Shown piece after piece: positions 34,318 through 42,566 of a DNA stretch of 47,383 bases (position 1 is the stretch's first letter; every line of letters starts with the position of its first letter). A model generated the notes under the pieces. It was not told the DNA's origin. It worked only from the letters and a program-made list of their open reading frames with translations, and made no database searches. The stretch is from positions 1 through 47,383 of the forward strand of contig DYDB01000001.1 of the NCBI GenBank assembly GCA_020718085.1, read 5' to 3'. Source of the DNA: Micavibrio sp. (GTDB taxonomy: Bacteria > Patescibacteriota > Minisyncoccia > Moranbacterales > GCA-2747515). The position numbers and the translations under genes were made by a program.

Positions 34318-35601
34318 GTGTTCATCCGAGTTTTGTTCATAGTTTTCATGATAGAGTTTTTTTCTCAAATAATTACAACATTTCACATGACCTGGTATAT
34401 TACTATACCGGTGACTTTTTATTTGATCTTTCGCAGCTTGTGGGGAAGATATGTGTGCATCAATGATTTCTATGCAAAACAAAACGAAGTGCTTTTGGAG
34501 CTTATCGCTCCACGTGATATAGAAAAAAGTCCAAAGATCATGGAACGGGTATTTGACAGCCTCTCAGCAACTGATGCCGGTGTTAATATGATCAATAAAT
34601 ATTGTCATTGCGCCCAGAACCCATTTTTTAGTTTGGAGATCGTGGGCACGGAAGGTGTGGCACATTTTTATATTCGTACACCGAGTGTTTTTCGCACACT
34701 TGTGGAAAGCTCTCTCTATGCACAATATCCCGGTTTGGAAATCGCAGAGGTTGAAGACTATGTATACAATATTCCTCGCGTAATCCCAAATAAAGAGTGG
34801 ACGCTCAAAGGCTTTGATCTTAAGTTGCTCAAGCCGGATGCGTATCCGATCAAGACATATAAATATTTTGAAGAAGATGTAACAGGTAAAATGATCGATC
34901 CGTTAGCTAGTCTTTTGGAATCAATTAGCGCTTTGGGACCAGGACAACATATTTGGCTACAATACATCATTCAGACTGATCGACCAAGTTGGTTTGATGA
35001 TTGGGGCAAGGGTGCCGTAATGGATTTTTTGGGCAAAACACCCAAACCAAAAAGTATTTTCGATCGCATATTTCATGATATCAAAGATGTTTTTGGTAAT
35101 ATAATCACAGGTATTTTTCAGCCACCGGAGTTTACACCATATGGAGAACAAAAAAAAGATGAGCAACCGTTGGAATTTCGATTGACACCTGGTGAAAAGC
35201 AAACATTGAAATCTTTGGAAGAGAATATTGCAAAAGCGATGTTCCAAGTGACCATGCGTCTTGTTGTTGTTGGACGTAAGGATTTTTTTAGTGGAACTAT
35301 GCTCTCTGGTGCAATGTCATCAATTAAACAATTTTCTGATAATCATACGAATCAATTTTTTCCTGTCGATCGTTCGAAGGTCTATGCAGATTATGTTTTT
35401 ACAGAAAGTCGTGCAGCATACCGTATGCGCAAACTATTGGAGCGTTATCGTGATCGTGATGATACGGGTTATGTGTTTCATTTGAGCACAGAGGAATTGG
35501 CAACCGTATTTCACCTGCCGGATATGTCTGTGATGGCGCCGAGTGTGCGACATACGGATTCTCGTCGTGGCAGTGCACCGAGCAATCTTCCACTTGGATA
35601 G
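34318..35601 (+). CDS. Membrane-anchored protein paired with a TraG-like ATPase (unknown function)
   Basis: 427 aa as read from a GTG at 34318; ATG at 34348 is an alternative. An ATG at 34310 (T at -1) is out of frame and reads only 10 codons. One or two N-terminal membrane segments (about 3-45) precede a large soluble region with a proline-rich hinge (GKTPKPKSIF, FQPPEFTPYG). No known catalytic motif is recognised. It is directly upstream of the TraG/VirB4-like ATPase, a pairing recurrent in Patescibacteria. A role as membrane platform for that ATPase is inference. Confidence 0.65.
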   Translation: MFIRVLFIVFMIEFFSQIITTFHMTWYITIPVTFYLIFRSLWGRYVCINDFYAKQNEVLLELIAPRDIEKSPKIMERVFDSLSATDAGVNMINKYCHCAQNPFFSLEIVGTEGVAHFYIRTPSVFRTLVESSLYAQYPGLEIAEVEDYVYNIPRVIPNKEWTLKGFDLKLLKPDAYPIKTYKYFEEDVTGKMIDPLASLLESISALGPGQHIWLQYIIQTDRPSWFDDWGKGAVMDFLGKTPKPKSIFDRIFHDIKDVFGNIITGIFQPPEFTPYGEQKKDEQPLEFRLTPGEKQTLKSLEENIAKAMFQVTMRLVVVGRKDFFSGTMLSGAMSSIKQFSDNHTNQFFPVDRSKVYADYVFTESRAAYRMRKLLERYRDRDDTGYVFHLSTEELATVFHLPDMSVMAPSVRHTDSRRGSAPSNLPLG

Positions 35602-35616
35602 CGACCATGAACTGTG

Positions 35617-35625
35617 TGATATAAT
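35617..35625 (+). promoter_or_regulatory. Extended -10 element before the ATPase gene
   Basis: TGA-TATAAT (35617-35625), no clear -35. Leader of about 20 nt to the ATG at 35652. Confidence 0.45.
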
Positions 35626-35651
35626 TGCCTAATGTTAATAAATTTATATCT

Positions 35652-37424
35652 ATGACTGAAATTACAGCATTTGCAGAGACAAATTTTCGCAACAAAAGAG
35701 CAGCTTTTGGCATCAAAACTGATGATCGCCGTAGGCATCTCTATGCGATTGGTAAAACCGGTATGGGTAAGACAAATATGCTGGAGAATTTAGCCGTGCA
35801 GGACATCATTAATGGGCATGGTGTGTGCTTTATCGACCCACATGGAGATACAGCGGAAAAACTGATCGGTATGATCCCACCTGATCGGATTAATGATGTG
35901 ATCTATTTTAATCCTGCAGATCAAAATTTTCCTATTTCGTTCAATGTGATGGAAGAAGTTGCGCCAGAATTTCGTCCACTGGTTGCATCAGGCATGATTG
36001 GTGTTTTTCAAAAACTGTGGGCAGATTCTTGGGGTCCGCGCTTGGAGTATATTTTACGTAATGCAATTCTTGCATTATTGGAATATCCAGGTAGTACACT
36101 TTTGGGGATAATGCGTATTTTGGTAGACAAAAAATATCGCACGCGTGTAGTAAATCATATTCAAGATCCTGTTGTGCGTGCTTTTTGGACGGAGGAGTTC
36201 CCCAAATGGAATGAGCGTGTTTTGCAAGAGGTGATCTCGCCGATCCAAAACAAAGTCGGACAATTTATCACAAATCCGATCATTCGCAATATTGTCGGAC
36301 AGACCAAATCAGCGTTTGATGTGCGGTCGATTATGGATGAAAGAAAAATCCTTATTCTCAATTTATCCAAAGGACGAATCGGAGAAGATAACAGTGCGCT
36401 TATCGGTGCAATGCTCATTACAAAAATTCAACTGGCAGCAATGGCTCGTGTGGACATGGAGGAATCAGAACGTAAGGATTTTTATTTATATGTGGACGAA
36501 TTTCAAAACTTCTCGACGGAATCATTCGCAAACATTTTGTCTGAGGCGCGTAAATACCGCTTAAATCTTATATTGGCAAATCAATATATCACACAACTGG
36601 AGGAAGTGGTGCGCGATGCGATCTTTGGAAACGTTGGAACGCTCGTGTCGTTTCGTGTAGGAGCGGCTGACGCGGAGTATTTGGAGAAAGAATTTGAGCC
36701 GATATTCACCATGAATGATATTGTAAATTTGCCAAAGTACAACATCTATTTGAAACTCATGATCGATGGTATTGCTGGCGATGCTTTTAGTGCGACAACT
36801 TTACCACCGATCGAACGGCAATTTGAAGATAGTGCGGAAAAAGTGATCAGAGTATCGCGTGAACGATATGCGCAGGATAAGAAAGCTGTTGAGGACAAAA
36901 TTGCGCGATGGAGTGGTATGGTGGTTGCGACAACGCCAGACACAGTGATTGTGGCAAGCAAGGATGCAAGTCCGGTTGTTGCGATGAGTAGTAATGAAGA
37001 AAATGAAGTTGATGCAGATAAAAAAGATGTTGTTATCACGAAGCCTGCTATAGAAGATAAGCCAATGTATGATGCTACATGTGCTGCGTGTGATCTGGAA
37101 ATTAAAGTGCCGTTCAAACCAGATGGTAATCGACCTGTGTTTTGCAAAGAATGTTTCAAAGATCATCAACGTGCGGTGGCTAAGACGCAAGATGTGTCTG
37201 ATAATGTTCCACCAAAAAGGGAACAAAAACCAATAAGGGTAGTAAAGCCAAAAAAAGAGATCACTGAAGAAAATGTTGAGATTCCGACAGGAAAGAAGAT
37301 CATGAGCTTGACGCAATTGCAACATGTTGCACCGAAAAAATTCACACATTCGTCTAAAAAGCCGGATATTGACCTTAATTCCGTGCGAAATTTGATCAAT
37401 AAGTCACGTAGCGAGAGCCAATAA
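35652..37424 (+). CDS. TraG/VirB4-like type IV secretion-type ATPase with C-terminal zinc ribbon
   Basis: 590 aa from the ATG at 35652 (TCT-ATG). Walker A AIGKTGMGKTNML (about 31-43), VCFIDPHGDTAEKL, Walker B LYVDEFQNFST (about 278-288), and LILANQYITQLEEVVRDAIF with a conserved Gln. This is the DUF87/TraG-type hexameric DNA or protein translocase. The C-terminal third has a variable acidic linker, then a zinc ribbon with two CxxC pairs, CAACDLEIKVPF and FCKECF. It has no adjacent relaxase, pilin or VirB channel genes, so it is not a classic conjugation locus. Confidence 0.85.
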   Translation: MTEITAFAETNFRNKRAAFGIKTDDRRRHLYAIGKTGMGKTNMLENLAVQDIINGHGVCFIDPHGDTAEKLIGMIPPDRINDVIYFNPADQNFPISFNVMEEVAPEFRPLVASGMIGVFQKLWADSWGPRLEYILRNAILALLEYPGSTLLGIMRILVDKKYRTRVVNHIQDPVVRAFWTEEFPKWNERVLQEVISPIQNKVGQFITNPIIRNIVGQTKSAFDVRSIMDERKILILNLSKGRIGEDNSALIGAMLITKIQLAAMARVDMEESERKDFYLYVDEFQNFSTESFANILSEARKYRLNLILANQYITQLEEVVRDAIFGNVGTLVSFRVGAADAEYLEKEFEPIFTMNDIVNLPKYNIYLKLMIDGIAGDAFSATTLPPIERQFEDSAEKVIRVSRERYAQDKKAVEDKIARWSGMVVATTPDTVIVASKDASPVVAMSSNEENEVDADKKDVVITKPAIEDKPMYDATCAACDLEIKVPFKPDGNRPVFCKECFKDHQRAVAKTQDVSDNVPPKREQKPIRVVKPKKEITEENVEIPTGKKIMSLTQLQHVAPKKFTHSSKKPDIDLNSVRNLINKSRSESQ

Positions 37425-37502
37425 GTTTTTGCGCATGTAGTGACACGAAGATCGCTCGTCTCAATCTGTGAATAGAGGATTTTTATGTGTGGGCGTATTG
37501 AG

Positions 37503-37531
37503 TTTCACAGCATTTTGACATATGATATAAG
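37503..37531 (+). promoter_or_regulatory. Candidate promoter before the small coiled-coil gene
   Basis: TTTCAC (37503-37508), 17 bp, TATAAG (37526-37531) with TGA extension. A TTGACA at 37515-37520 overlaps the spacer but has no good -10 partner. Confidence 0.4.
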
Positions 37532-37561
37532 AAGATAATTATTGATTGGAAAATACAGACT

Positions 37562-37837
37562 ATGTACATCGACACACGTAATATGAGTGACGAAGATCGT
37601 TCCAAAAAGAGACGGCAGTTGGTGATGCAACAGATATCATATCAATCTGATCTAAAAAAATTAGATCGTCGAAAAGGAGAGTTGCAAGATGATCTGCGAC
37701 GATTGGAACAAGAGAGAGACCGTATGGAAATTTATATTAAAGAAAACAAAGAAGAGGCGCGTAAAGCTTTGGATCGAGAGGTGTTCTTGCAGGATGAATT
37801 GCGGCATATTAAAAAAGAATTAATTGAGTTAGGGTAA
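37562..37837 (+). CDS. Small coiled-coil protein of unknown function
   Basis: 91 aa, highly charged; residues about 10-88 form an almost continuous heptad-rich coiled coil (KLDRRKGELQDDLRRLEQER). No signal or membrane segment. Begins GACT-ATG. It is followed 5 nt later by another small cytoplasmic protein and then alaS, so the three are likely one transcript. Confidence 0.6.
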   Translation: MYIDTRNMSDEDRSKKRRQLVMQQISYQSDLKKLDRRKGELQDDLRRLEQERDRMEIYIKENKEEARKALDREVFLQDELRHIKKELIELG

Positions 37838-37842
37838 AGTTT

Positions 37843-38091
37843 ATGAGCAATGACATAGTCATATATGATGTGATAAAAGAGTATCTTGGAGATGAAAAAA
37901 AATTGCCAAGTTCATTGGACAGTGATCTGCAGGATTTTAGTGATGATATGGAAAAAGCAAAAACAGACGAAGCAAAGCGAGAAATTGTGGAAAGCTTCCA
38001 ACAGAAGCGCTTGCGACAGCGGCTATGGGATACAACTGGTCATGGCACGGCGCTTGTATATGATAAAGCTCTAAAAGAATTAATGAAATAA
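37843..38091 (+). CDS. Small conserved-looking protein upstream of alaS
   Basis: 82 aa, acidic N-terminal half, then helix-rich KREIVESFQQKRLRQRLWDT and GHGTALVYDKALKELMK. No family recognised. It starts 5 nt after the coiled-coil gene and ends 8 nt before alaS. Codon use is like its neighbours, supporting a real gene. Confidence 0.55.
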   Translation: MSNDIVIYDVIKEYLGDEKKLPSSLDSDLQDFSDDMEKAKTDEAKREIVESFQQKRLRQRLWDTTGHGTALVYDKALKELMK

Positions 38092-38099
38092 CATTTTAT

Positions 38100-40247
38100 A
38101 TGAAGGCTGTTGAAATTAGAAAAAAATATTTAGATTTTTTTGAGAGTAAGGGACATGCGGTGATCCCGTCTGCTTCTGTTGTGCCAGAAAATGATCCAAC
38201 CGTATTATTTACAACAGCTGGCATGCATCCACTCGTGCCGTATCTCATGGGAGAAAGACATCCTAAGGGCACGCGTCTTGTGGACAGTCAAAAATGTATT
38301 CGCACGGGAGATATTGATGATGTGGGGGATAATCGTCACCTGACATTTTTTGAGATGCTTGGAAACTGGTCATTAGGGGATTATTTTAAAAAAGAAGCAA
38401 TCAGTTGGAGTTGGGAATTTTTGACAGATGAAAAATGGTTGGGATTGGATCCAAATCGTATTTATGTCACTGTTTTTTCCGGCGATGAAAATTCTCCTGT
38501 GGATGAAGAATCTATTAATGCGTGGAAAGAACAATTTGTAAAAGTCGGTATTGACGCGGGCGTGTGTGGTGAAGATCAAAAAGCGGAAAAAAATTCTCGG
38601 ATATTTTTGTTGGGTGCCAAGGATAATTGGTGGGGGCCTGCAGGAGAAACGGGACCATGTGGACCATGTAGCGAAATGTTCTATGATGTGCGACCACAAG
38701 AGGGATCCTTGGAAGGCAAGGCGCATGAAGAATGGGTGGATGAATTTCGTATCATGGAGATCTGGAACGATGTTTTTATGGAATTCAACAAAGTGGCTCC
38801 AGGACAATATGAGAAAATGGTGCAACAAAACGTGGATACGGGCATGGGATTGGAGCGTACGATCACAGTATTGTCTGGCAAGGAAAATGTATTTGACACC
38901 GATTTATTTTTGCCGGTTATTACAAAAATCGAAGAACTATCTGGAAAGAAATATCTTTTTACAAAAGGTGATCTGGGATATGATGAAATGCCGGATTGTT
39001 GGGCTCAGGATATGCGTTCCATGAGAATAATCGCTGATCATATCAAAGCGAGTGTGTTTATCATTGCAGATGGCATAGAACCCTCCAACACTGAAAGAGG
39101 TTATGTACTTCGTCGCTTGATTCGCCGCGCGATTCGTCAGGGGCATCTTTTGGGTATTAAAGAAAATTTTACGAACGATATTGCGAAAGCTGTGCAAGAG
39201 ATGTATGGAGAAGTTTATCCAGAAATTTTGCATGAAAAAGTTTTAGTTGAATTGCAAAAAGAGGAGGAAAAATTTAGGATAACACTAGCTAATGGATTGA
39301 AAATATTTGATAGACATTTATATATGCTTTCAAAATTTTCTGATGTCATTGATAATTTAAGGAAAAAGATAAAATTTCTTGATAAAAATTCATTTTTAGA
39401 AAATCTCAGTATCTTAACTGATCGAGACGAAAGAGTAGCACAAGATTTTTTAATTTATGATGAATTAAAAGACATATTTACTTTATGGAGAGAAAAAGTG
39501 AAGCCTTATAAAGATGCAGCTATACCATTGGATAAACAAATGCCAGATTTAATAAAAGTTAACATTGAAGATGTTGAATTATTAAAGGCAAGTTTAAATT
39601 CCATTGTTAAATTAGAGCCGGTTTTATCTGGTAAATTTACTTTTGATCTTTATCAAACCTATGGATTTCCTGTGGAAATAATAAGAGAGATGGCAAAAGA
39701 AAAAAATATAAAGATAGATGAAGAAGGATTTAACGAAGAATTGAAAAAACATCAAGAACTCTCTCGAACCGCTTCCGCTGGAATGTTCAAAGGTGGTTTA
39801 TCTGATAACAAAGAAGAAACTACCCAACTTCATACGGTGGCTCATTTGATGTTGGCTGGGCTTCGTAAGGTTTTAGGTGATCATGTACACCAGAAAGGAT
39901 CTAATATCAATGGAGAGCGTGTGCGTTTTGATTTTTCGCATCCGGAAAAAATGACCGATGAACAAAAAAAGGCAGTGGAAGATTATGTGAATCAAGCGAT
40001 TACTGCAAAAGTACCCGTAGTAATGACAGAGATGTCATTGGATGAGGCGAGAGTACATGGTGCAGAAGGTGCTTTTGAGAATAAATATGGTGATGTGGTA
40101 AAAGTGTATCATATAGAAGGTTTTTCCAATGAGATCTGTGGTGGTCCACATGTAGCCAACACGGCGGACATTAAGGGTGTTTTCAAGATCAAAAAAGAAG
40201 AATCATCCAGCAGTGGCGTTCGTAGAATTAAAGCGATATTAGAATAA
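38100..40247 (+). CDS. alaS: Alanine--tRNA ligase, C-terminally short, with mosaic middle
   Basis: 715 aa versus about 870 in the family; the C-Ala domain is missing. Catalytic domain: FTTAGMHPLVPYLMGERHPKG, RHLTFFEMLGNWSLGDYF, GPCGPCSEMFYD and GMGLERTITVL. The editing domain is intact, with zinc-binding HTVAH (about 577-581) and CGGPH (about 680-684). Between TLANGLKIF and LSGKFTFDLYQTYGFP there is about 110 extra residues; DNA from about 39225 to 39840 uses TTA, ATA and AGA/AGG codons unlike the flanks. It charges the G3:U70 tRNA-Ala at 19539. Confidence 0.92.
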   Translation: MKAVEIRKKYLDFFESKGHAVIPSASVVPENDPTVLFTTAGMHPLVPYLMGERHPKGTRLVDSQKCIRTGDIDDVGDNRHLTFFEMLGNWSLGDYFKKEAISWSWEFLTDEKWLGLDPNRIYVTVFSGDENSPVDEESINAWKEQFVKVGIDAGVCGEDQKAEKNSRIFLLGAKDNWWGPAGETGPCGPCSEMFYDVRPQEGSLEGKAHEEWVDEFRIMEIWNDVFMEFNKVAPGQYEKMVQQNVDTGMGLERTITVLSGKENVFDTDLFLPVITKIEELSGKKYLFTKGDLGYDEMPDCWAQDMRSMRIIADHIKASVFIIADGIEPSNTERGYVLRRLIRRAIRQGHLLGIKENFTNDIAKAVQEMYGEVYPEILHEKVLVELQKEEEKFRITLANGLKIFDRHLYMLSKFSDVIDNLRKKIKFLDKNSFLENLSILTDRDERVAQDFLIYDELKDIFTLWREKVKPYKDAAIPLDKQMPDLIKVNIEDVELLKASLNSIVKLEPVLSGKFTFDLYQTYGFPVEIIREMAKEKNIKIDEEGFNEELKKHQELSRTASAGMFKGGLSDNKEETTQLHTVAHLMLAGLRKVLGDHVHQKGSNINGERVRFDFSHPEKMTDEQKKAVEDYVNQAITAKVPVVMTEMSLDEARVHGAEGAFENKYGDVVKVYHIEGFSNEICGGPHVANTADIKGVFKIKKEESSSSGVRRIKAILE

Positions 40248-40259
40248 AAAATATAAAAA

Positions 40260-40276
40260 ATAATGTAAAACATTAT
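40260..40276 (+). other. Inverted repeat overlapping the start codon of the next gene
   Basis: Perfect 7-3-7 repeat ATAATGT-AAA-ACATTAT; the right arm includes the first two bases of the ATG at 40275. Possible operator or translation-blocking hairpin. Confidence 0.35.
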
Positions 40277-40760
40277 GGCAAGCGGTGATAAAAAAATCGT
40301 TTTCAAATCAAGGGGTTTATTGGGGAATAATCTGCACAAGAGCAGCGCGATGGGATCTGTGATCGAAAGTGATACAAATCATACGGTTTTCAACAGAGAT
40401 GATCGAACGAGAGAAGTATTTCATGATCTCAAGGAAATGGGTAAAGATAATGTGCGAAAAGGAGAATTGGTAGAGAAACTTGCGGATTATAAATACAAAA
40501 AACATTATGATCCCAGAGGTATCGATACGATAGCAAAGAATCTCGGTTTGGGAAAGATCGAAAAAAGTGATTGTTCAAAATCTATTACGACAAAACAAGA
40601 TATGCATCGCGGTAGTGACATCGCGTCAAAAAAAATGGGTGGAGAAACACATGCTGGTCTCACAGGCATAGGAATGCAATCACAAATGGGTCGTGGCACA
40701 GCGCCAAAACTTGGTGGAGGTGGAAGTGTAGGGCGCTTTCTCGGTGGTGTTGGACGATGA
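40275..40760 (+). CDS. Basic protein with Gly-rich C-terminus, unknown function
   Basis: 161 aa. Residues 1-105 are polar and Lys/Arg-rich; from about 112 the chain is Gly-rich and low-complexity (KLGGGGSVGRFLGGVGR at the end). No membrane segment. No family recognised. Start CATT-ATG; the start codon is part of an inverted repeat. It follows alaS by 27 nt and ends before a terminator, so it may be the last gene of the alaS operon. Confidence 0.55.
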   Translation: MASGDKKIVFKSRGLLGNNLHKSSAMGSVIESDTNHTVFNRDDRTREVFHDLKEMGKDNVRKGELVEKLADYKYKKHYDPRGIDTIAKNLGLGKIEKSDCSKSITTKQDMHRGSDIASKKMGGETHAGLTGIGMQSQMGRGTAPKLGGGGSVGRFLGGVGR

Positions 40761-40789
40761 TCGTAGAGATATAAAATATATTTATAGAG

Positions 40790-40818
40790 GATGCGATACC
40801 TAAGATCGCATCTTTTTA
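40790..40818 (+). terminator. Terminator after the alaS operon
   Basis: GATGCGAT (40790-40797) pairs with ATCGCATC (40805-40812), 7-nt loop, followed by TTTTTATTTTTT. Confidence 0.8.
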
Positions 40819-40854
40819 TTTTTTCTATGAGTCACTGTCATTACAGTAGTTGTT

Positions 40855-40943
40855 AGTAACTTTCTAATGTCTCATGTCAAATTGAAATTTTGGAATTTCA
40901 ATCGGCAAGTCATTTTATGACGGTGAAATATTAGACAGTTACT
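40855..40943. other. Folded element with 14-nt terminal inverted repeats and two inner hairpins
   Basis: Outer arms 40855-40868 and 40930-40943 (13 of 14 paired). Inner hairpin 1: ATTGAAATT-TTGG-AATTTCAAT (40881-40902). Inner hairpin 2: GTCAT-TTT-ATGAC (40909-40921). Lies in a 422-nt gap without genes. No ORF and no known RNA family recognised; it may be a small mobile repeat or an RNA. Confidence 0.5.
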
Positions 40944-40970
40944 TATATAAAAAATAAAATGAACTTCATT

Positions 40971-40998
40971 GTCATCCCGACCAAAGCGGAGGGATCTC
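40971..40998. repeat. Dispersed-repeat-like hairpin (GTCATCCCGA...GGGATCTC)
   Basis: The sequence runs from GTCATCCCGACC to GGAGGGATCTC around AAAGC, forming a short hairpin. It resembles dispersed intergenic repeats of this general form seen in several bacterial phyla. Copy number cannot be assessed from one window. Confidence 0.4.
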
Positions 40999-41041
40999 AT
41001 GCTGTACTTTTAGAAAAAAAATCTTTGTTCAAAAGACAAAC

Positions 41042-41061
41042 TGTGCATAACTTGTGCATAA
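41042..41061 (+). promoter_or_regulatory. Two tandem DnaA-box-like sites upstream of mraZ
   Basis: TGTGCATAA at 41042-41050 and 41053-41061, both fitting the reverse complement of TTWTNCACA, spaced 11 bp, about one helical turn. Confidence 0.45.
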
Positions 41062-41097
41062 GGTGGTCTTTTTTGTGGTGTGTTACATATATAAAAT

Positions 41098-41162
41098 TTG
41101 ACGAAAAAACATAAAGTGGTGTAAAATGTCACATAGTGATATAAAAGTGGTGAAAAGTGGTG
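41098..41162 (+). promoter_or_regulatory. mraZ promoter with direct-repeat MraZ boxes
   Basis: TTGACG (41098-41103), 18 bp, TAAAAT (41122-41127). Repeats GTGGTG at 41116, 41147 and 41157 and GTGATA at 41136 follow a period near 10 bp, as in MraZ operators (autoregulation is known in other bacteria). The first box lies in the spacer. Confidence 0.65.
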
Positions 41163-41182
41163 AAATTTAGATTGAGAGTCAT

Positions 41183-41617
41183 ATGTTTATTGGAGAATAC
41201 AATCATTCAGTTGATGTAAAAAACAGATTGGCTTTACCGTCAAAATTTCGTGTGGAGCTTGGTAGTACAGTTGTGGTGACGCGCGGTTTGGATAAATGTC
41301 TATTTGTATATCCACTCATTGTGTGGCAAGAGTTGGCGCAAAAATTAGGAACGATGCCAATCGGTGAATCTGCAACGCGATCATTTGTACGACTTATGCT
41401 TGCAGGTGCAACGGATGTGAATGCTGACGGGCAAGGACGTGTACTTATTCCGGATTATTTGAAACAGTATGCAGAAATTGAAAAGGATGTAATTGTTGCA
41501 GGACTTTTCAATCGATTGGAAATTTGGGATGAAAAGAAATGGCGGATATATAAAGAGGATGCAGAAAAGAATACGGATGACATTGCAGAGAATTTGGGGA
41601 AGATTGGTGTGTATTAA
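41183..41617 (+). CDS. mraZ: Transcriptional regulator MraZ
   Basis: 144 aa. Two SpoVT-AbrB-like repeats: FIGEYNHSVDVKNRLALPSK (residues 2-21) and GATDVNADGQGRVLIPDYLK (about 75-94). It is the first gene of the dcw cluster. It binds direct repeats upstream of itself; candidate boxes are present here. Start CAT-ATG, 16 nt before rsmH. Confidence 0.95.
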   Translation: MFIGEYNHSVDVKNRLALPSKFRVELGSTVVVTRGLDKCLFVYPLIVWQELAQKLGTMPIGESATRSFVRLMLAGATDVNADGQGRVLIPDYLKQYAEIEKDVIVAGLFNRLEIWDEKKWRIYKEDAEKNTDDIAENLGKIGVY

Positions 41618-41633
41618 ACAGATATAGTGATTT

Positions 41634-42566
41634 ATGGAACGAACGCAGCATGTGCCGGTAATGATGAACGAAGTGCTTGATTGGATGGATATGCGTCCGG
41701 GCATGACGGTTGTTGATGCAACGCTTGGTGGCGGTGGATATACAAAAGAAATTTATGAAAAAATTGGACCCTGTGGAAAATTGATCGCTTGCGATCAAGA
41801 TCAAAGAGCGATTGAGAGGTTTACGAATAGTTATCCGAAATTGGCACAGAAAATCAACTTAGTTCATTCAAATTATTCTCAGATAAGAAAAGTCTTGCAA
41901 GAGCAAGATGTCACAGAAGTGGATGTGATCGTCGCAGATCTAGGGCTTTCATCGGACCAGTTGCATGAAACTGATAGGGGATTCAGTTTTGCACAGAACG
42001 GGCCGATTGATATGCGCATGGACCGAGAAGGATCACTTACTGCTTCAACGATCGTTAATCATTATGCGGAGGAAGAAATAGCAAAGATTATTTTTTCCTA
42101 CGGTGATGAAAAGTTTGCACGACGGATTGCGCGAGCGATTTGCGCAAAGCGACCAATCACAACAGGAGAGGTATTGGCGCGTGTTGTGAGTGATGCATTA
42201 CCGCCTGCGGTGAGACGTACTCTCAAAATTCATCCGGCAACGAAGACGTTTCAGGCATTGCGCATTGCAGTGAATGATGAATATCGGCATTTGCAGATTT
42301 TTCTTACAGAGGGAATACAAGTATTACGGAGTTCTGGAAGGATGGTCGTTGTATCCTTTCATTCTGGAGAGGATCGACTGGTAAAAAATACATTTCGTGC
42401 ACATGCGAGGGGATGCATTTGTGCGGAGGATGTGCCGATCTGTACATGTAATCATGTGCCAGACGTGCGAGTGCTTACCAAAAAGCCGATTTACCCGTCA
42501 GAAGAAGAGATACAAAAAAATCCACGTGCACGAAGCGCACGGCTGCGTGCTGTGGAAAAAATATAA
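41634..42566 (+). CDS. rsmH: 16S rRNA (cytosine1402-N4)-methyltransferase RsmH
   Basis: 310 aa. SAM-binding TVVDATLGGGGYTKEIYE (about 24-41), ADLGLSSDQLHETDRGFSF, GPIDMRMDR, TFQALRIAVNDE and VVVSFHSGEDRLVK. It methylates C1402 in the ribosomal P site. Standard second gene after mraZ. Start TTT-ATG. Length is normal. Confidence 0.95.
   Translation: MERTQHVPVMMNEVLDWMDMRPGMTVVDATLGGGGYTKEIYEKIGPCGKLIACDQDQRAIERFTNSYPKLAQKINLVHSNYSQIRKVLQEQDVTEVDVIVADLGLSSDQLHETDRGFSFAQNGPIDMRMDREGSLTASTIVNHYAEEEIAKIIFSYGDEKFARRIARAICAKRPITTGEVLARVVSDALPPAVRRTLKIHPATKTFQALRIAVNDEYRHLQIFLTEGIQVLRSSGRMVVVSFHSGEDRLVKNTFRAHARGCICAEDVPICTCNHVPDVRVLTKKPIYPSEEEIQKNPRARSARLRAVEKI

Noticed and set aside
35652-37424. Conjugative element
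   Set aside because: No relaxase, oriT-like sequence, pilin, integrase or VirB channel genes in the flanks; neighbours are housekeeping genes.
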